DNA of 64,000 bases. It comes from Nevskiaceae bacterium. Its GTDB lineage: Bacteria > Pseudomonadota > Gammaproteobacteria > Nevskiales > Nevskiaceae. Below the pieces are notes generated by a model. That model had not been told where the DNA came from and ran no database searches. It saw nothing but the letters and a program-made list of their open reading frames with translations. The stretch is from positions 1 to 64,000 of the forward strand of contig JAKFXK010000035.1 in NCBI GenBank assembly GCA_021731445.1, written 5' to 3'. How positions within the stretch are numbered: the stretch's first letter is position 1; each line of letters begins with the position of its first letter. The position numbers were made by a program, and so were the translations under genes. Of the stretch, positions 42,383 through 50,871 are shown piece by piece.

Positions 42383-43741
42383 ATGCACACAATCCCCAAG
42401 CTGTTGACGGTCTGCGCACTGCTGGCCACACACAGCGCCATCGCAAAAGTGCCTGCGGAAAAGGCCGCCCAGCTCGGCACCACGCTCACCCCCGTGGGTG
42501 CGGTGGAGGCCGCCAACAAGGAGGGCACCATTCCGGCGTGGAAAGGTGGCGTGCCCAAGCTGCCGCCGATGTTCGACAACTATCAGCGCGGCGCGGGCGA
42601 GTACTACCCGGACCCGTTTCCGCAGGACAAGCCCAAGTTCAAGATCGACGCCGGCAACATCAAGCAATATTCGGCGATGCTGCCCGCTGGTGCGGCACGG
42701 CGTCTGGTGCTGAACCCAAAGCTTTACTACAACGTCTACCCGACACGCCGCACCGCGACCTTTCCCGATGCGATCTACGCCGCCACCAAGGCCAACGCAC
42801 TGAGCGCCGAGCTGACCGGCGACGATGGCGTGCAGAACGCCACGCTCGGCTTCCCGTTTCCCATCCCGGCCACGGGCGCGGAGGCCATCGTCAACCATCG
42901 TGTGCGCTATCGCGGCGACTCGGCGGTGCAGACCGGCAATACCATCGTCGTCAATCGCAACGGCCAGTACAACGTCAATGGCTATGAGCTGTCGGTGCAG
43001 TTCGTCTACGGCAACACCAGCAAGCTGGCCGCAAAGGGCAGTGATCTCATCTTTCAGTTGATCCGCAAGGACATCTCACCGCCCCGCCTCGCCGGCAATG
43101 TCACGCTGGTGTGGGACAAGCTCGATGGCGGCCGTGAAGCCTGGCAGTTCTCGCCCGGCACCGGCCGCGTGCGGCAGGCGCCGAACGTGGCCTTCGACAA
43201 CCCTTCAGCCGGCACTGATGCGCTGCAGAACATCGACCAGCAGGACATGTTCAACGGCTCGCAGAGCCGCTACAGCTGGAAGCTGGTGGGCAAGAAGGAG
43301 ATGTTCATCGCCTACAACAACTACCGCCTGGTGCGGCCTGAGCTGAAGCTCAAGGACATCATCCAGCCCGGCCACCTCAATCCGGAGCACCTGCGCTACG
43401 AACTGCATCGCGTCTGGATCGTCGAGGCCGATCTCAAGCCCGGCTCCGGCAATGTCTACAGGAAACGCCGCTTCTATATCGACGAGGACAGCTGGAACAT
43501 CGCGGCGGTGGATTGCTACGACTCGCGCAACACGCTTTGGCGCTATCAGGAGGGCTTCGTGATTCCACTCATCGTCGACAAGGCGGTGGTCTCGGCGCCG
43601 CAGGTGACGTATGACCTGTTCGCGGGCCGCTACGCCATCAACAACCTGCCCAACGAGCAGGGCTACATCGCCAGGTTCGGGATGAATTTCGCACCCGGCT
43701 ATTTCACACCGCAGAACCTGAAGAAGATGGGCCGCACCTGA
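42383..43741 (+). CDS. DUF1329-family periplasmic/outer-membrane protein
   Basis: A 452-residue protein with a signal peptide (MHTIPKLLTVCALLATHSAIA). KVPAEKAAQLGTTLTPVGAVEAANKEGTIPAW is the family N-terminus, and FQLIRKDISPPRLAGNVTLVWDKLDG, GRVRQAPNVAFDNP and YRKRRFYIDEDSWNIAAVDCYD follow. The fold is like LolA/LolB-type lipid-binding proteins, so it may carry a hydrophobic substrate between membranes. It forms an operon with the DUF1302 gene. Its stop is six bases from the stop of the convergent YgjP-like gene. Confidence 0.86.
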   Translation: MHTIPKLLTVCALLATHSAIAKVPAEKAAQLGTTLTPVGAVEAANKEGTIPAWKGGVPKLPPMFDNYQRGAGEYYPDPFPQDKPKFKIDAGNIKQYSAMLPAGAARRLVLNPKLYYNVYPTRRTATFPDAIYAATKANALSAELTGDDGVQNATLGFPFPIPATGAEAIVNHRVRYRGDSAVQTGNTIVVNRNGQYNVNGYELSVQFVYGNTSKLAAKGSDLIFQLIRKDISPPRLAGNVTLVWDKLDGGREAWQFSPGTGRVRQAPNVAFDNPSAGTDALQNIDQQDMFNGSQSRYSWKLVGKKEMFIAYNNYRLVRPELKLKDIIQPGHLNPEHLRYELHRVWIVEADLKPGSGNVYRKRRFYIDEDSWNIAAVDCYDSRNTLWRYQEGFVIPLIVDKAVVSAPQVTYDLFAGRYAINNLPNEQGYIARFGMNFAPGYFTPQNLKKMGRT

Positions 43742-43747
43742 GGTGCG

Positions 43748-44269
43748 CTATGTCACCGTGCTGACGGCCCTGTGCAACAACAGCAGGCGCAGGTCGAACT
43801 CGATCTGGTGGTACTGCGGCAAGAGGTGCTCGCACAGCTGGTAGAACGCCTTGTTGTGCTCTCGTTCGCGCAGGTGCGCCAGCTCGTGCACCACCACCAT
43901 CTCCAGAAACTCCGGCGCGGTGCTCTTGAACAGGCTCGCGATGCGGATCTCGGCCTTGGCCTTGAGCCGGCTGCCCTGCACACGCGAAATGCTGGTGTGC
44001 AGGCCGAGCACGTTCTGCAGCACGTCCATCTTGTTCTGCCAGATGACCTTGTGCAGCGGGCCAGAGCTGCGCAGGTGCGCGCTCTTCAAGATCATCACGT
44101 AGTCGAACAGTGCGCCATCGGTCTGTATGAGATGACGCTCCGGATACTTTCTCTCCAGATACTTGCCCAGTCGATTCGTGGTCAGTAAATCCTGCACTTC
44201 CATCAGCACCGCCAGCGGGTATGCGCCGATGAAACGCTGGACATGCGGAGCGTAATGCGAGGCGGTCAT
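43748..44269 (-). CDS. YgjP-like metallopeptidase domain protein (short)
   Basis: A 173-residue protein. The zinc motif HELAH is in FLEMVVVHELAHLREREHNKAFYQLCEHLLPQY, which is the YgjP/DUF45 pattern (HELxH, then H and W/Y). The family is near M48/SprT-like peptidases; substrates are unknown. The N-terminal part (MTASHYAPHVQRFIGAYPLAVLMEVQDLL) is helical and not part of the standard domain. No signal peptide, so cytoplasmic. It is not obviously part of the sulfatase regulon. Confidence 0.8.
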   Translation of the reverse strand: MTASHYAPHVQRFIGAYPLAVLMEVQDLLTTNRLGKYLERKYPERHLIQTDGALFDYVMILKSAHLRSSGPLHKVIWQNKMDVLQNVLGLHTSISRVQGSRLKAKAEIRIASLFKSTAPEFLEMVVVHELAHLREREHNKAFYQLCEHLLPQYHQIEFDLRLLLLHRAVSTVT

Positions 44270-44330
44270 GCAAGCCCTTGGGATTTGTATGGTGGTATTA
44301 GCAGTCTGAAGCTATACCGTCTGTAACGAC

Positions 44331-44362
44331 ATTCCCTGCGAACAGGGAAGCTTGCAGGGAAT
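44331..44362. repeat. ATTCCCTGC inverted repeat cluster
   Basis: ATTCCCTGC (44331-44339) pairs with GCAGGGAAT (44354-44362), while the first arm can also pair with the nearer CAGGGAA (44342-44348), giving two mutually exclusive hairpins. A third copy of ATTCCCTGC is at 44431. The cluster sits in the gap between the YgjP-like gene and the 3' end of the subtilase gene. Apart from this I see no gene in 44270-44469. Confidence 0.45.
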
Positions 44363-44469
44363 TCCAAGCTTGCCGCTGTCCATTGCAGTTTGATGCGATG
44401 AGGCCTACAAAACCCAGAACGATCGCGGTTATTCCCTGCGCAGCATTTTTTCTCCTTAAGTTTCTCGTA

Positions 44470-45795
44470 TCAATTGCCGGTTTTGTCCCGCACGCCACGT
44501 GCCTGTTTGGCATCGACCGGCTGACGCGCCCCAAGATCCGCACAGCCTTCGCGGCGCAGCAGCCGGGCCAGTGCCCGGCAGGCGCTCAGGCCCTGTTGAT
44601 TGGTGCCGGTGTTCGTCGCTACCTCCATTAACAGCGGTTCCAGCTCGGCAGGACTCAAACGGGGACGCTGTTCCCGCAACAACGCGGCGACGCCGCTGAC
44701 ATGGGCGGCGGCCATCGAGCTGCCGGACTGGAAGTCGTAGGTAGCACCCGGCGCGGGGGCGAGTACGTGCTGGCCGGGGGCTGGTACAACGCCAAGGCTC
44801 GCCCGTGTGGTTTCGCTGGCGTGCACGGCGATGACGCCGGGCACCGAAGCCGGAAAGATCGACTGACCGCTGCGCGTCCAGGCTTGAGGGACTGCAGCCA
44901 CCACCAGGATTCCTCGCGCGATGGCCACTTGCACCATGCGACTCAGCAACGGGTCCGCAGGACCTGCAAGACTCAGGTTGAGAATGTCGGCGTTCAAATC
45001 GATCGCCGCAGCGAGCGCACGCGCCAGCGTGAAGCTGTTGCAGGTGGCTTCGGCAGCACCGGGGGATAGCGGCCAGCAGGCTTTCAGCACCAAGAGATCA
45101 GCGGCGGGGGCAACACCCACGATGCCCTCGCGATTGTTGGCGCGTGCGCCGATGATCCCGGCCACCGCCGTGCCGTGACGCTCGCGGTGCGGCACGGCAC
45201 CCGGCTGCAACACGAAATCGTGCTCGGCCTTGATGCGGCCCTTGAGTTCCGGATGCTCGACGTCGACGCCGGTATCGATCACCGCGACCCGCACGCCACG
45301 ACCCTGCGACCAGCGATGCGCGGCTTCGAGTTGCATCGCCTCGAGACTGGTCTGCAAGTCGCGCTGACTGTCGTCATAGCCGGCCGCGAGCGAGCGGAAC
45401 TGGTGCAGCGGCTGTGCCGATTCCACGCGCGGATCGGCGCGCAGCTTTTGCAACATCGCCTCGCGCGACTGCAGGGGATTGAGCGCGAACACCACGCAGT
45501 GCACGTCGAGCACCCGGATCGGCCAGGCATCCACCGTGCTCAAGGCATAGGTCTTCGCGAGCTCGCTGGCCATGCGCTCGACGCTGCCGGTCAGTTGATA
45601 CTGGCCGCCCCAGTCCCAGCCGCGCCAGGTCGAGCCGCCGCCGCGCAGGCCCGGTGCGAGTGGATTGCGGAGCGTGACGATCAGCAGGCGCTCCGCGTTC
45701 TGCGCCAGCGTCGGTGCGCCAGCGCTGGCGGGCAGCTGTGGGGTCGCACAGCCCGCCAGCCACAGCAGGGCGAACAGGACCAAGGCAGCCTTCAC
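44470..45795 (-). CDS. S8 (subtilisin-like) serine protease lipoprotein
   Basis: A 441-residue protein starting at GTG 45795, with lipobox LAGC. The triad is D174 (VAVIDTGVD), H207 (RHGTAVAG) and S360 (SGSSMAAAHVSG). The usual oxyanion asparagine in the VVAAxGN block is missing: the sequence reads LVVAAVPQAW. The N-terminal 150 residues look like a propeptide-type domain. It overlaps the anti-sigma gene by four bases and is the third gene of the ECF sigma operon, which suggests a role in envelope signalling or regulated proteolysis. Confidence 0.85.
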   Translation of the reverse strand: MKAALVLFALLWLAGCATPQLPASAGAPTLAQNAERLLIVTLRNPLAPGLRGGGSTWRGWDWGGQYQLTGSVERMASELAKTYALSTVDAWPIRVLDVHCVVFALNPLQSREAMLQKLRADPRVESAQPLHQFRSLAAGYDDSQRDLQTSLEAMQLEAAHRWSQGRGVRVAVIDTGVDVEHPELKGRIKAEHDFVLQPGAVPHRERHGTAVAGIIGARANNREGIVGVAPAADLLVLKACWPLSPGAAEATCNSFTLARALAAAIDLNADILNLSLAGPADPLLSRMVQVAIARGILVVAAVPQAWTRSGQSIFPASVPGVIAVHASETTRASLGVVPAPGQHVLAPAPGATYDFQSGSSMAAAHVSGVAALLREQRPRLSPAELEPLLMEVATNTGTNQQGLSACRALARLLRREGCADLGARQPVDAKQARGVRDKTGN

Positions 45796-46472
45796 GGCGC
45801 AAGCACCGGCTGCGGCGGGACAGCGACGAAACGCACGCCGGGCGTGGCCCGCAGGACCTTCGCCACCTCGTTGATGCTGGCCTGCTGCGCATCGGCAGGG
45901 CCGGCGAGAGCCACCAGGAACAGGCCGACCGGCGACGGCCCCTCGATGATCTGACCCTGCACGCGGCTCAGGATCGCCCGTTGCTCGGCGATGCTGAGCG
46001 CATCGCCGAATACCACCTGCAAGTGTGGGGGGCGCGGCAACAGCGCACTGCTGCTCAAGGTGCGGTACTCCGCTGCGGGCGCAACGGTCGGGCTCTGCGC
46101 AAGCCAGGCCAGCGTCACCATCAGCACTGCGACGACGGCGGTCTGGGCCATGAAGGCATAGGCCCAGGGCGAACGCGGGCGCCGCTGCCGCGCACGTGGC
46201 AGCACGCCCGACTGATCCGCCAGCGGCGTGCTGTCGATGCGCTGCATCAGCTTGGCGAACGAGGCCTGTGGGGCATAGTCCACCACCGGCACGGCGGCCA
46301 GCCGCTGGGCCAGGCTCTGCTCGAAGGCATGGTCGGCGCGACAGGCCGCGCAGACCTCGAAATGCGCCTGCAGGCGCAGCGTCTCCGCGCGTGGCAAGGT
46401 GCCGTTGACCAGCCAGGGCAGCGCCTGCTGCGCCCAATCGTGGTCGGTGCGGTGCTGGGACTCGACGCTCAT
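45792..46472 (-). CDS. Zinc-finger anti-sigma factor
   Basis: A 226-residue membrane protein. The cytoplasmic N-terminal part has the ZAS motif HFEVCAAC (HxxxCxxC) preceded by LPWLVNGTLP. One transmembrane helix follows (AFMAQTAVVAVLMVTLAWLA), then a periplasmic domain of about 100 residues. It is translationally coupled (four-base overlaps) to the ECF sigma gene upstream and the subtilase downstream, so it should hold that sigma factor inactive until an envelope signal arrives. Confidence 0.88.
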   Translation of the reverse strand: MSVESQHRTDHDWAQQALPWLVNGTLPRAETLRLQAHFEVCAACRADHAFEQSLAQRLAAVPVVDYAPQASFAKLMQRIDSTPLADQSGVLPRARQRRPRSPWAYAFMAQTAVVAVLMVTLAWLAQSPTVAPAAEYRTLSSSALLPRPPHLQVVFGDALSIAEQRAILSRVQGQIIEGPSPVGLFLVALAGPADAQQASINEVAKVLRATPGVRFVAVPPQPVLAP

Positions 46473-47080
46473 GACGCATCTCCGGACTGGAACTTCGACG
46501 TGGGCAGAGCCAGCTCGGGCAGCAGCTCCTTCAGCTTGCCGCGCGCCTGGTGCATGCGCGACTTGACGGTGTTGACCGGGCAGGACGTGATCTCGGCGAT
46601 CTCCTCGCAGGAATGGCCGAAGAAATAGGCGAGCTCCAGCGCCATGCGCTGCTCCAGCGGCAGCAGGGCGAGGCCGCTGGCGAGCCAGTCGCGGCTCTCG
46701 CGCTGATGGTCCTGCTCGGCACTGTGGGTCATGTCGTCCGAGGCGTCTTCGAGCGATCTCGCCTCGGCGCGCATCTGCACGTTGACGTGCTGCAGCGACT
46801 TCAGCGCGCGGCGGTAGGCGATGCCGATGATCCAGGTCGATACCTCGGAGCCGCCTCGGAACTCGCCGGCTTTCTGCCAGACCACGAACAGGGTGTCGTT
46901 GACGATTTCCTCGACGAGGTTGTAGCGGCCGGCGACGCGAATGAGGAAGCGCGACAGCCGGCGGTGATAGGCAACGTACAGCTGCTCGAAGGCCTGGCGA
47001 TCCTGCAGGGCGACGCGGCGCAGCAGTTCCAGGTCGCTGACTGCGGTCTTGGCGCGCGGGCTGTTGATCGGCAGGGTCAT
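46469..47080 (-). CDS. ECF-type RNA polymerase sigma factor
   Basis: A 203-residue sigma-70 family protein with region 2 (FEQLYVAYHRRLSRFLIRVAG, EEIVNDTLFVVWQKAGEFRG, STWIIGIAYRRALKSL) and region 4 (LPLEQRMALELAYFFGHSCEEIAEITSCPVNTVKSRMHQARGKL). ATG 47080 gives a normal start (MTLPINSPRAKT). It heads the sigma/anti-sigma/subtilase operon. Likely targets are the flanking beta-barrel and DUF4394 genes and its own operon, but I could not identify a shared ECF promoter by eye. Confidence 0.9.
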   Translation of the reverse strand: MTLPINSPRAKTAVSDLELLRRVALQDRQAFEQLYVAYHRRLSRFLIRVAGRYNLVEEIVNDTLFVVWQKAGEFRGGSEVSTWIIGIAYRRALKSLQHVNVQMRAEARSLEDASDDMTHSAEQDHQRESRDWLASGLALLPLEQRMALELAYFFGHSCEEIAEITSCPVNTVKSRMHQARGKLKELLPELALPTSKFQSGDAS

Positions 47081-47114
47081 GGAGTGCTCGGTGTGCTTTC
47101 TCTTGAGTGCCTTC

Positions 47115-47879
47115 TCAGCGCGATCCGGTTGTATCGAAGCCGAAAGCCGCTGCGAGATTGACCACCACCCGGTCATCGGCGCGGCCGTCGGGCCAGCGGC
47201 GGCGGGCGCCGCCATCGGTGCCGTAGTGCGTCACGCCGAGGGCCAGACCACGCCACCGCAGGTTCACGCCCGCGCTGTGAAAGCTGTGGCTGACTTCGGA
47301 GACCGCCTGCGCATCCTGGTAGCCGAAACCGCCTGTCGCAGAGAGCCAGCGGGTCAGCGGCCATTCGAGCGCGACCTCGGCCGCGTAACGCGCGCCGGAG
47401 AGTGGGGTGTCGTCTCGCCGGTGATCGGTCGAATCGGGCGAATAGGCAAGGCCGACGCGCAGCCGCTGGCGCCAGCCGAGTGAGCCCTGGAACTCGGTGT
47501 AGTCGTAGTCCAGCACGCTGCGGTTGTCGGCATAGCTGTAGCGCCCTGCGCTCAAGCCCCAGCTCCAGTCGGCGTTGAGCGGCCGGTCGATGCCCAGCAA
47601 GACGTCGATCTCGTAGCCGTCGCCATCGCCGAAATCGGGGGCGAGGCGACTGGTGTCGAGGGTGGAACCCCACACGCCCGCATAGACGCCCTGCGGGATT
47701 CTCAGACTCAGGCCCGCCTGCACGGCCGGTTCGCCGCTGGACTGGCTCAAGCCCCGGTGCACGTAGTCGCTGGTCAGCCCCAGGCTCGCGAGCACGCCCA
47801 CTTCAACGGCTGCGGCCGCCGGACAGCATGCTGCGAGTGCTACGGCCAAGGCTAGGTTGGAGAGCGATCGTTGCGCCAT
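47115..47879 (-). CDS. Outer-membrane beta-barrel protein (TIGR02001-like)
   Basis: A 254-residue protein with a signal peptide ending PAAAA and the pattern VLASLGLTSDYVHRGLSQSSGEPAVQAGL, the same opening as the protein at 433 (GVFSDYIFRGVTQTGGGPAVQGGL). The rest is alternating aromatic strands (GSLGWRQRLRVGLAYSPD, WLSATGGFGYQDAQ). It ends 34 bases before the sigma factor start on the same strand, so it may be the first gene of that operon. Porin-like, substrate unknown. Confidence 0.82.
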   Translation of the reverse strand: MAQRSLSNLALAVALAACCPAAAAVEVGVLASLGLTSDYVHRGLSQSSGEPAVQAGLSLRIPQGVYAGVWGSTLDTSRLAPDFGDGDGYEIDVLLGIDRPLNADWSWGLSAGRYSYADNRSVLDYDYTEFQGSLGWRQRLRVGLAYSPDSTDHRRDDTPLSGARYAAEVALEWPLTRWLSATGGFGYQDAQAVSEVSHSFHSAGVNLRWRGLALGVTHYGTDGGARRRWPDGRADDRVVVNLAAAFGFDTTGSR

Positions 47880-48092
47880 ATGGTTCGTTTGCTGAGGCCC
47901 ATGTTCTTGAACTGCGGTGTTCTCCCGCTACCGCACATCTTCGTCCGGTTTGTGCCGGCTTGACAGGTGAGTGCCCGCCCAAGGTCATCCGGTTGTCTGC
48001 CGCCGAAGTTTTTTTGCATGACCGGGGCCGCTACAACCGGATCGGGACGACAGGGCACCCAATGACGACACCCACGGCACCTGGAGATTCCC

Positions 48093-50714
48093 ATGCAACG
48101 TTCCACCGGCTTGTTCCGCTACTCCCTCCTCGCACTCGCTGCCTCAACCTTGTTGGTCGCCTGCGGCAACGGCTCGTCTCAAGACTCGCCGTCGGCACCG
48201 GGCTCACCCGCGCCTGCGCCGACGGTCGTCCCCGACACCTACGTGCTGACCAGCGCCAACAAGCTGGTCGGGTTCGCCGCGAATGCGCCGACGCAGGTGA
48301 ACACCGTGAATCTCGCGGTGCCTTTGACCGAAACGCTGCTGGGCGGTGATTTCCGCCCGGCCGATGGCCAGTTCTACATCGTCACCCGGATCAGCATCGG
48401 CAATGCGCTCAAGGTCTACACGATCAATCTCTCGACGGGCGCCTTGGGCACTGCGATCCCGCTGCTCAACAACGGTCTCGGCGCAGGGGGTGGGGCGGCC
48501 GGCAGCCCGGTGACGCTTGCAGGCAGCAAGGTCGGCATCGACTTCAATCCCGTTGCCAATGCCCTGCGCATCGTCGACATCACGGGTGCGAGCGTGCGCA
48601 CGCCCTTAAGCGCTGGCAACAACACCTTCGTGGATGCCGCGATCCCGGCCGGCATTACCGAGACCGGCTACACCAATGGCTTCGCCAACGCCTGCAACAC
48701 CGGCCTCTGGCACATCAACCGCAGCCAACTGCTGCTGGCGGCGGTGCCCAACGGCCTGACCACGAGTCCGGGGGCCGGTGCGCGCTTCATCGGCAACTTC
48801 GGTGTCACAGCTGACGATTTCAGCGGCTACGACAACCGCAGCACCGCGACCGGCGACGTGTTCCTCGCCGCACTCCGCGTCAGCGGGGTCTACAACCTCT
48901 ACACCTTGAACGCCGCGACCGGCGCCGCGACGGCGACTGCGGGCGCAATCCCCATTGCCAGCGGCGAAAATGTGCTCGGTCTAGTGACGACGCTGCCGAC
49001 GACAGCACCGACCTTAAGCCCTGGCAACACGCTGGCGATCACTGGCGGCGCGAGCCCCGCAGTGCTGACCTTCAACCGGCCGCCTTCCGGCACGCCGGGC
49101 CGTCTGTGCAGCAATACGTCGATCACTGGCATCCCGGCTGCGGAGTCGATCATCGGCGCCGACATCCGGCCAGCTGATGGCTTGATTTACGCCGTGACCC
49201 GCGATGCCGGCAGTTCTGGACGGCTCTACAACATCGCGGCGGATGGCGCTGCCACGCTCGTCGCCAGCCTTACCGCCGATCCCAACGACACCAGCACCCC
49301 CTACAGCAGGCTCGACGGCAGCAGTTTCGCGCTGGACTTCAACCCCATCCCGGATCGCCTGCGGTTGATCTCCAACACCGGCCAGAACCTGCGACTGACG
49401 GTGGCCGCCGTCGCTGCCAACATGACCACCATGCCGCCGACGCTGGCCGCGCCTGCGGCAGGGGTCACCACCGACACCACGCTGACCACGGCAGGCGGCA
49501 CCACCACCCGTACCGGCGTCACTGCGGCGGCCTACACCAACAGCCTGGCGGGTGGTAACGGTGCTTCGCTCAACACCACGCTCTACGCGCTGGACTCGAC
49601 GCTCAATACGCTGACCCGCCTCGGTGCCGATCCCGGCAACGGCACGGCGGGCGATGCGGGCAACCCCAACAGCGGCGTGATCAACCCGGTGGCGGAGTTG
49701 CGCCTCGCCAATCCCGACGGTACGCCTTCGGCCACCGTCGTCGACATCGGCGATGCTACCGGTTTCGAGGTGGTGGGCACCACCGGCCAGGCGCTGCTGG
49801 CGACGACCGTGGGCGCGAACACCTCGCTCTTCACCGTCAACGTCGCCGGCCCCAACGCCGGTGCGACCGTGAGCGTCGGCAACTTCGCGGCACCGCTGGT
49901 GGCGCTCACCAGCAATAGCCGGCAGACCGCCACCGTATTCGGCGTGACCACGGCCAATAATCTGGTGAGCTTCGCGCCCTCGGCACCGGGCACTGTGACG
50001 GCCTTGGGGCCGATCACGGTCGGCGCCGGCGAGACGGTAGTGGGCATTGATTTCCGTCCCTCGATCGCCAGCAAGAACAACGTGCTGACGGCCGTCACCA
50101 CCGCTGCGGGTGGTGTGGCCAGACACTATGTGGTGAATCCGGCAAATGGCAGCGCGACGCTGCTCAGCGCCTTCGCAGCCAATCCGGCGGACGCCTCGAT
50201 GCCCTACACCGCAGTGAACGGTGCCAGTTTCGGGATCGACTTCAATCCCGTGCCCGACGCCCTGCGCACCGTCAGCGACAGCCAACAGAACCTGCGCGGC
50301 AATCCGGACTCGGGCCTGATCTTCACCGACACCAACCTGAGCCTGGCGGGCGTGCACGGCGCGGCCTACACCAACAGCTTCACCTCGACGCCAGCGACCT
50401 CGCTGTTCTACCTGGCGGATGCTGCCGGCACCGGCAACTCGACGCTGCAGACCACGGCGGCACCCAACGACGGCACACTCACGGTGGTGGGTACAGATCT
50501 CGGTGCCAATTATTCGCGGGTCGGCGACATCGATTTCGCGGGCGGGCAGAACGGGTTTGCGCTGGCAGCACTGCAACCAGCAGCAGGTGGCGCGTCGAGC
50601 CTGTTCCGGATCAACCTTTCAGCCGGCGTGCCTACCGGCACGGTGACCAGCATCGGAACGATCAGCACCGCCGGCAACGAGGCCGTCCGCGGGATTGCCA
50701 TCCGCCTGCAGTAA
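48093..50714 (+). CDS. DUF4394 repeat lipoprotein
   Basis: An 873-residue lipoprotein (lipobox LVAC, then GNGSSQDSPSAPGSPAPAPT, a low-complexity linker). Three DUF4394-like units follow. Each contains a GxDFRP block (GGDFRPADGQ, GADIRPADGL, GIDFRPSIAS) and a later IDFNPVxDxLR or LDFNPIPDRLR block (GIDFNPVANALRIVD, ALDFNPIPDRLRLIS, GIDFNPVPDALRTVS). The repeats probably form beta-propellers. The function of DUF4394 is unknown. It diverges from the beta-barrel/sigma operon across 213 bases, which suggests shared control. A nested hairpin follows the gene. Confidence 0.83.
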   Translation: MQRSTGLFRYSLLALAASTLLVACGNGSSQDSPSAPGSPAPAPTVVPDTYVLTSANKLVGFAANAPTQVNTVNLAVPLTETLLGGDFRPADGQFYIVTRISIGNALKVYTINLSTGALGTAIPLLNNGLGAGGGAAGSPVTLAGSKVGIDFNPVANALRIVDITGASVRTPLSAGNNTFVDAAIPAGITETGYTNGFANACNTGLWHINRSQLLLAAVPNGLTTSPGAGARFIGNFGVTADDFSGYDNRSTATGDVFLAALRVSGVYNLYTLNAATGAATATAGAIPIASGENVLGLVTTLPTTAPTLSPGNTLAITGGASPAVLTFNRPPSGTPGRLCSNTSITGIPAAESIIGADIRPADGLIYAVTRDAGSSGRLYNIAADGAATLVASLTADPNDTSTPYSRLDGSSFALDFNPIPDRLRLISNTGQNLRLTVAAVAANMTTMPPTLAAPAAGVTTDTTLTTAGGTTTRTGVTAAAYTNSLAGGNGASLNTTLYALDSTLNTLTRLGADPGNGTAGDAGNPNSGVINPVAELRLANPDGTPSATVVDIGDATGFEVVGTTGQALLATTVGANTSLFTVNVAGPNAGATVSVGNFAAPLVALTSNSRQTATVFGVTTANNLVSFAPSAPGTVTALGPITVGAGETVVGIDFRPSIASKNNVLTAVTTAAGGVARHYVVNPANGSATLLSAFAANPADASMPYTAVNGASFGIDFNPVPDALRTVSDSQQNLRGNPDSGLIFTDTNLSLAGVHGAAYTNSFTSTPATSLFYLADAAGTGNSTLQTTAAPNDGTLTVVGTDLGANYSRVGDIDFAGGQNGFALAALQPAAGGASSLFRINLSAGVPTGTVTSIGTISTAGNEAVRGIAIRLQ

Positions 50715-50729
50715 TCAAGCAATACGGCC

Positions 50730-50776
50730 GCAGCAGCCAAAAAGCCGTCGAAGATCGGCTGTTACTTGGCTGCTGC
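50730..50776 (+). terminator. Nested hairpin after the DUF4394 gene
   Basis: An 11-bp perfect outer stem (GCAGCAGCCAA / TTGGCTGCTGC) encloses an inner stem AGCCG / CGGCT. It lies 15 bases after the stop. It has no T-run, so it may be a Rho-dependent end or an mRNA-protecting structure. Confidence 0.45.
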
Positions 50777-50871
50777 TCCGTCCTGCTCAGTATTTGTAAC
50801 TCTCTAGTCGTGAAGCAGTTGAAGAGGATTGAGAGCACTGGATCGAAGGCGACGACGCAATAACTGGCGGG

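Noticed and set aside
44298-44543. Small minus-strand frame with a hydrophobic stretch in the gap before the YgjP-like gene
   Set aside because: It starts inside the subtilase coding region, has no RBS, and the plus strand offers an equally hydrophobic frame; I could not support either.
49014-50576. A 520-codon minus-strand frame inside the DUF4394 gene
   Set aside because: Antisense to a lipoprotein with three matching repeats; the low-complexity repeat region keeps the other strand open.
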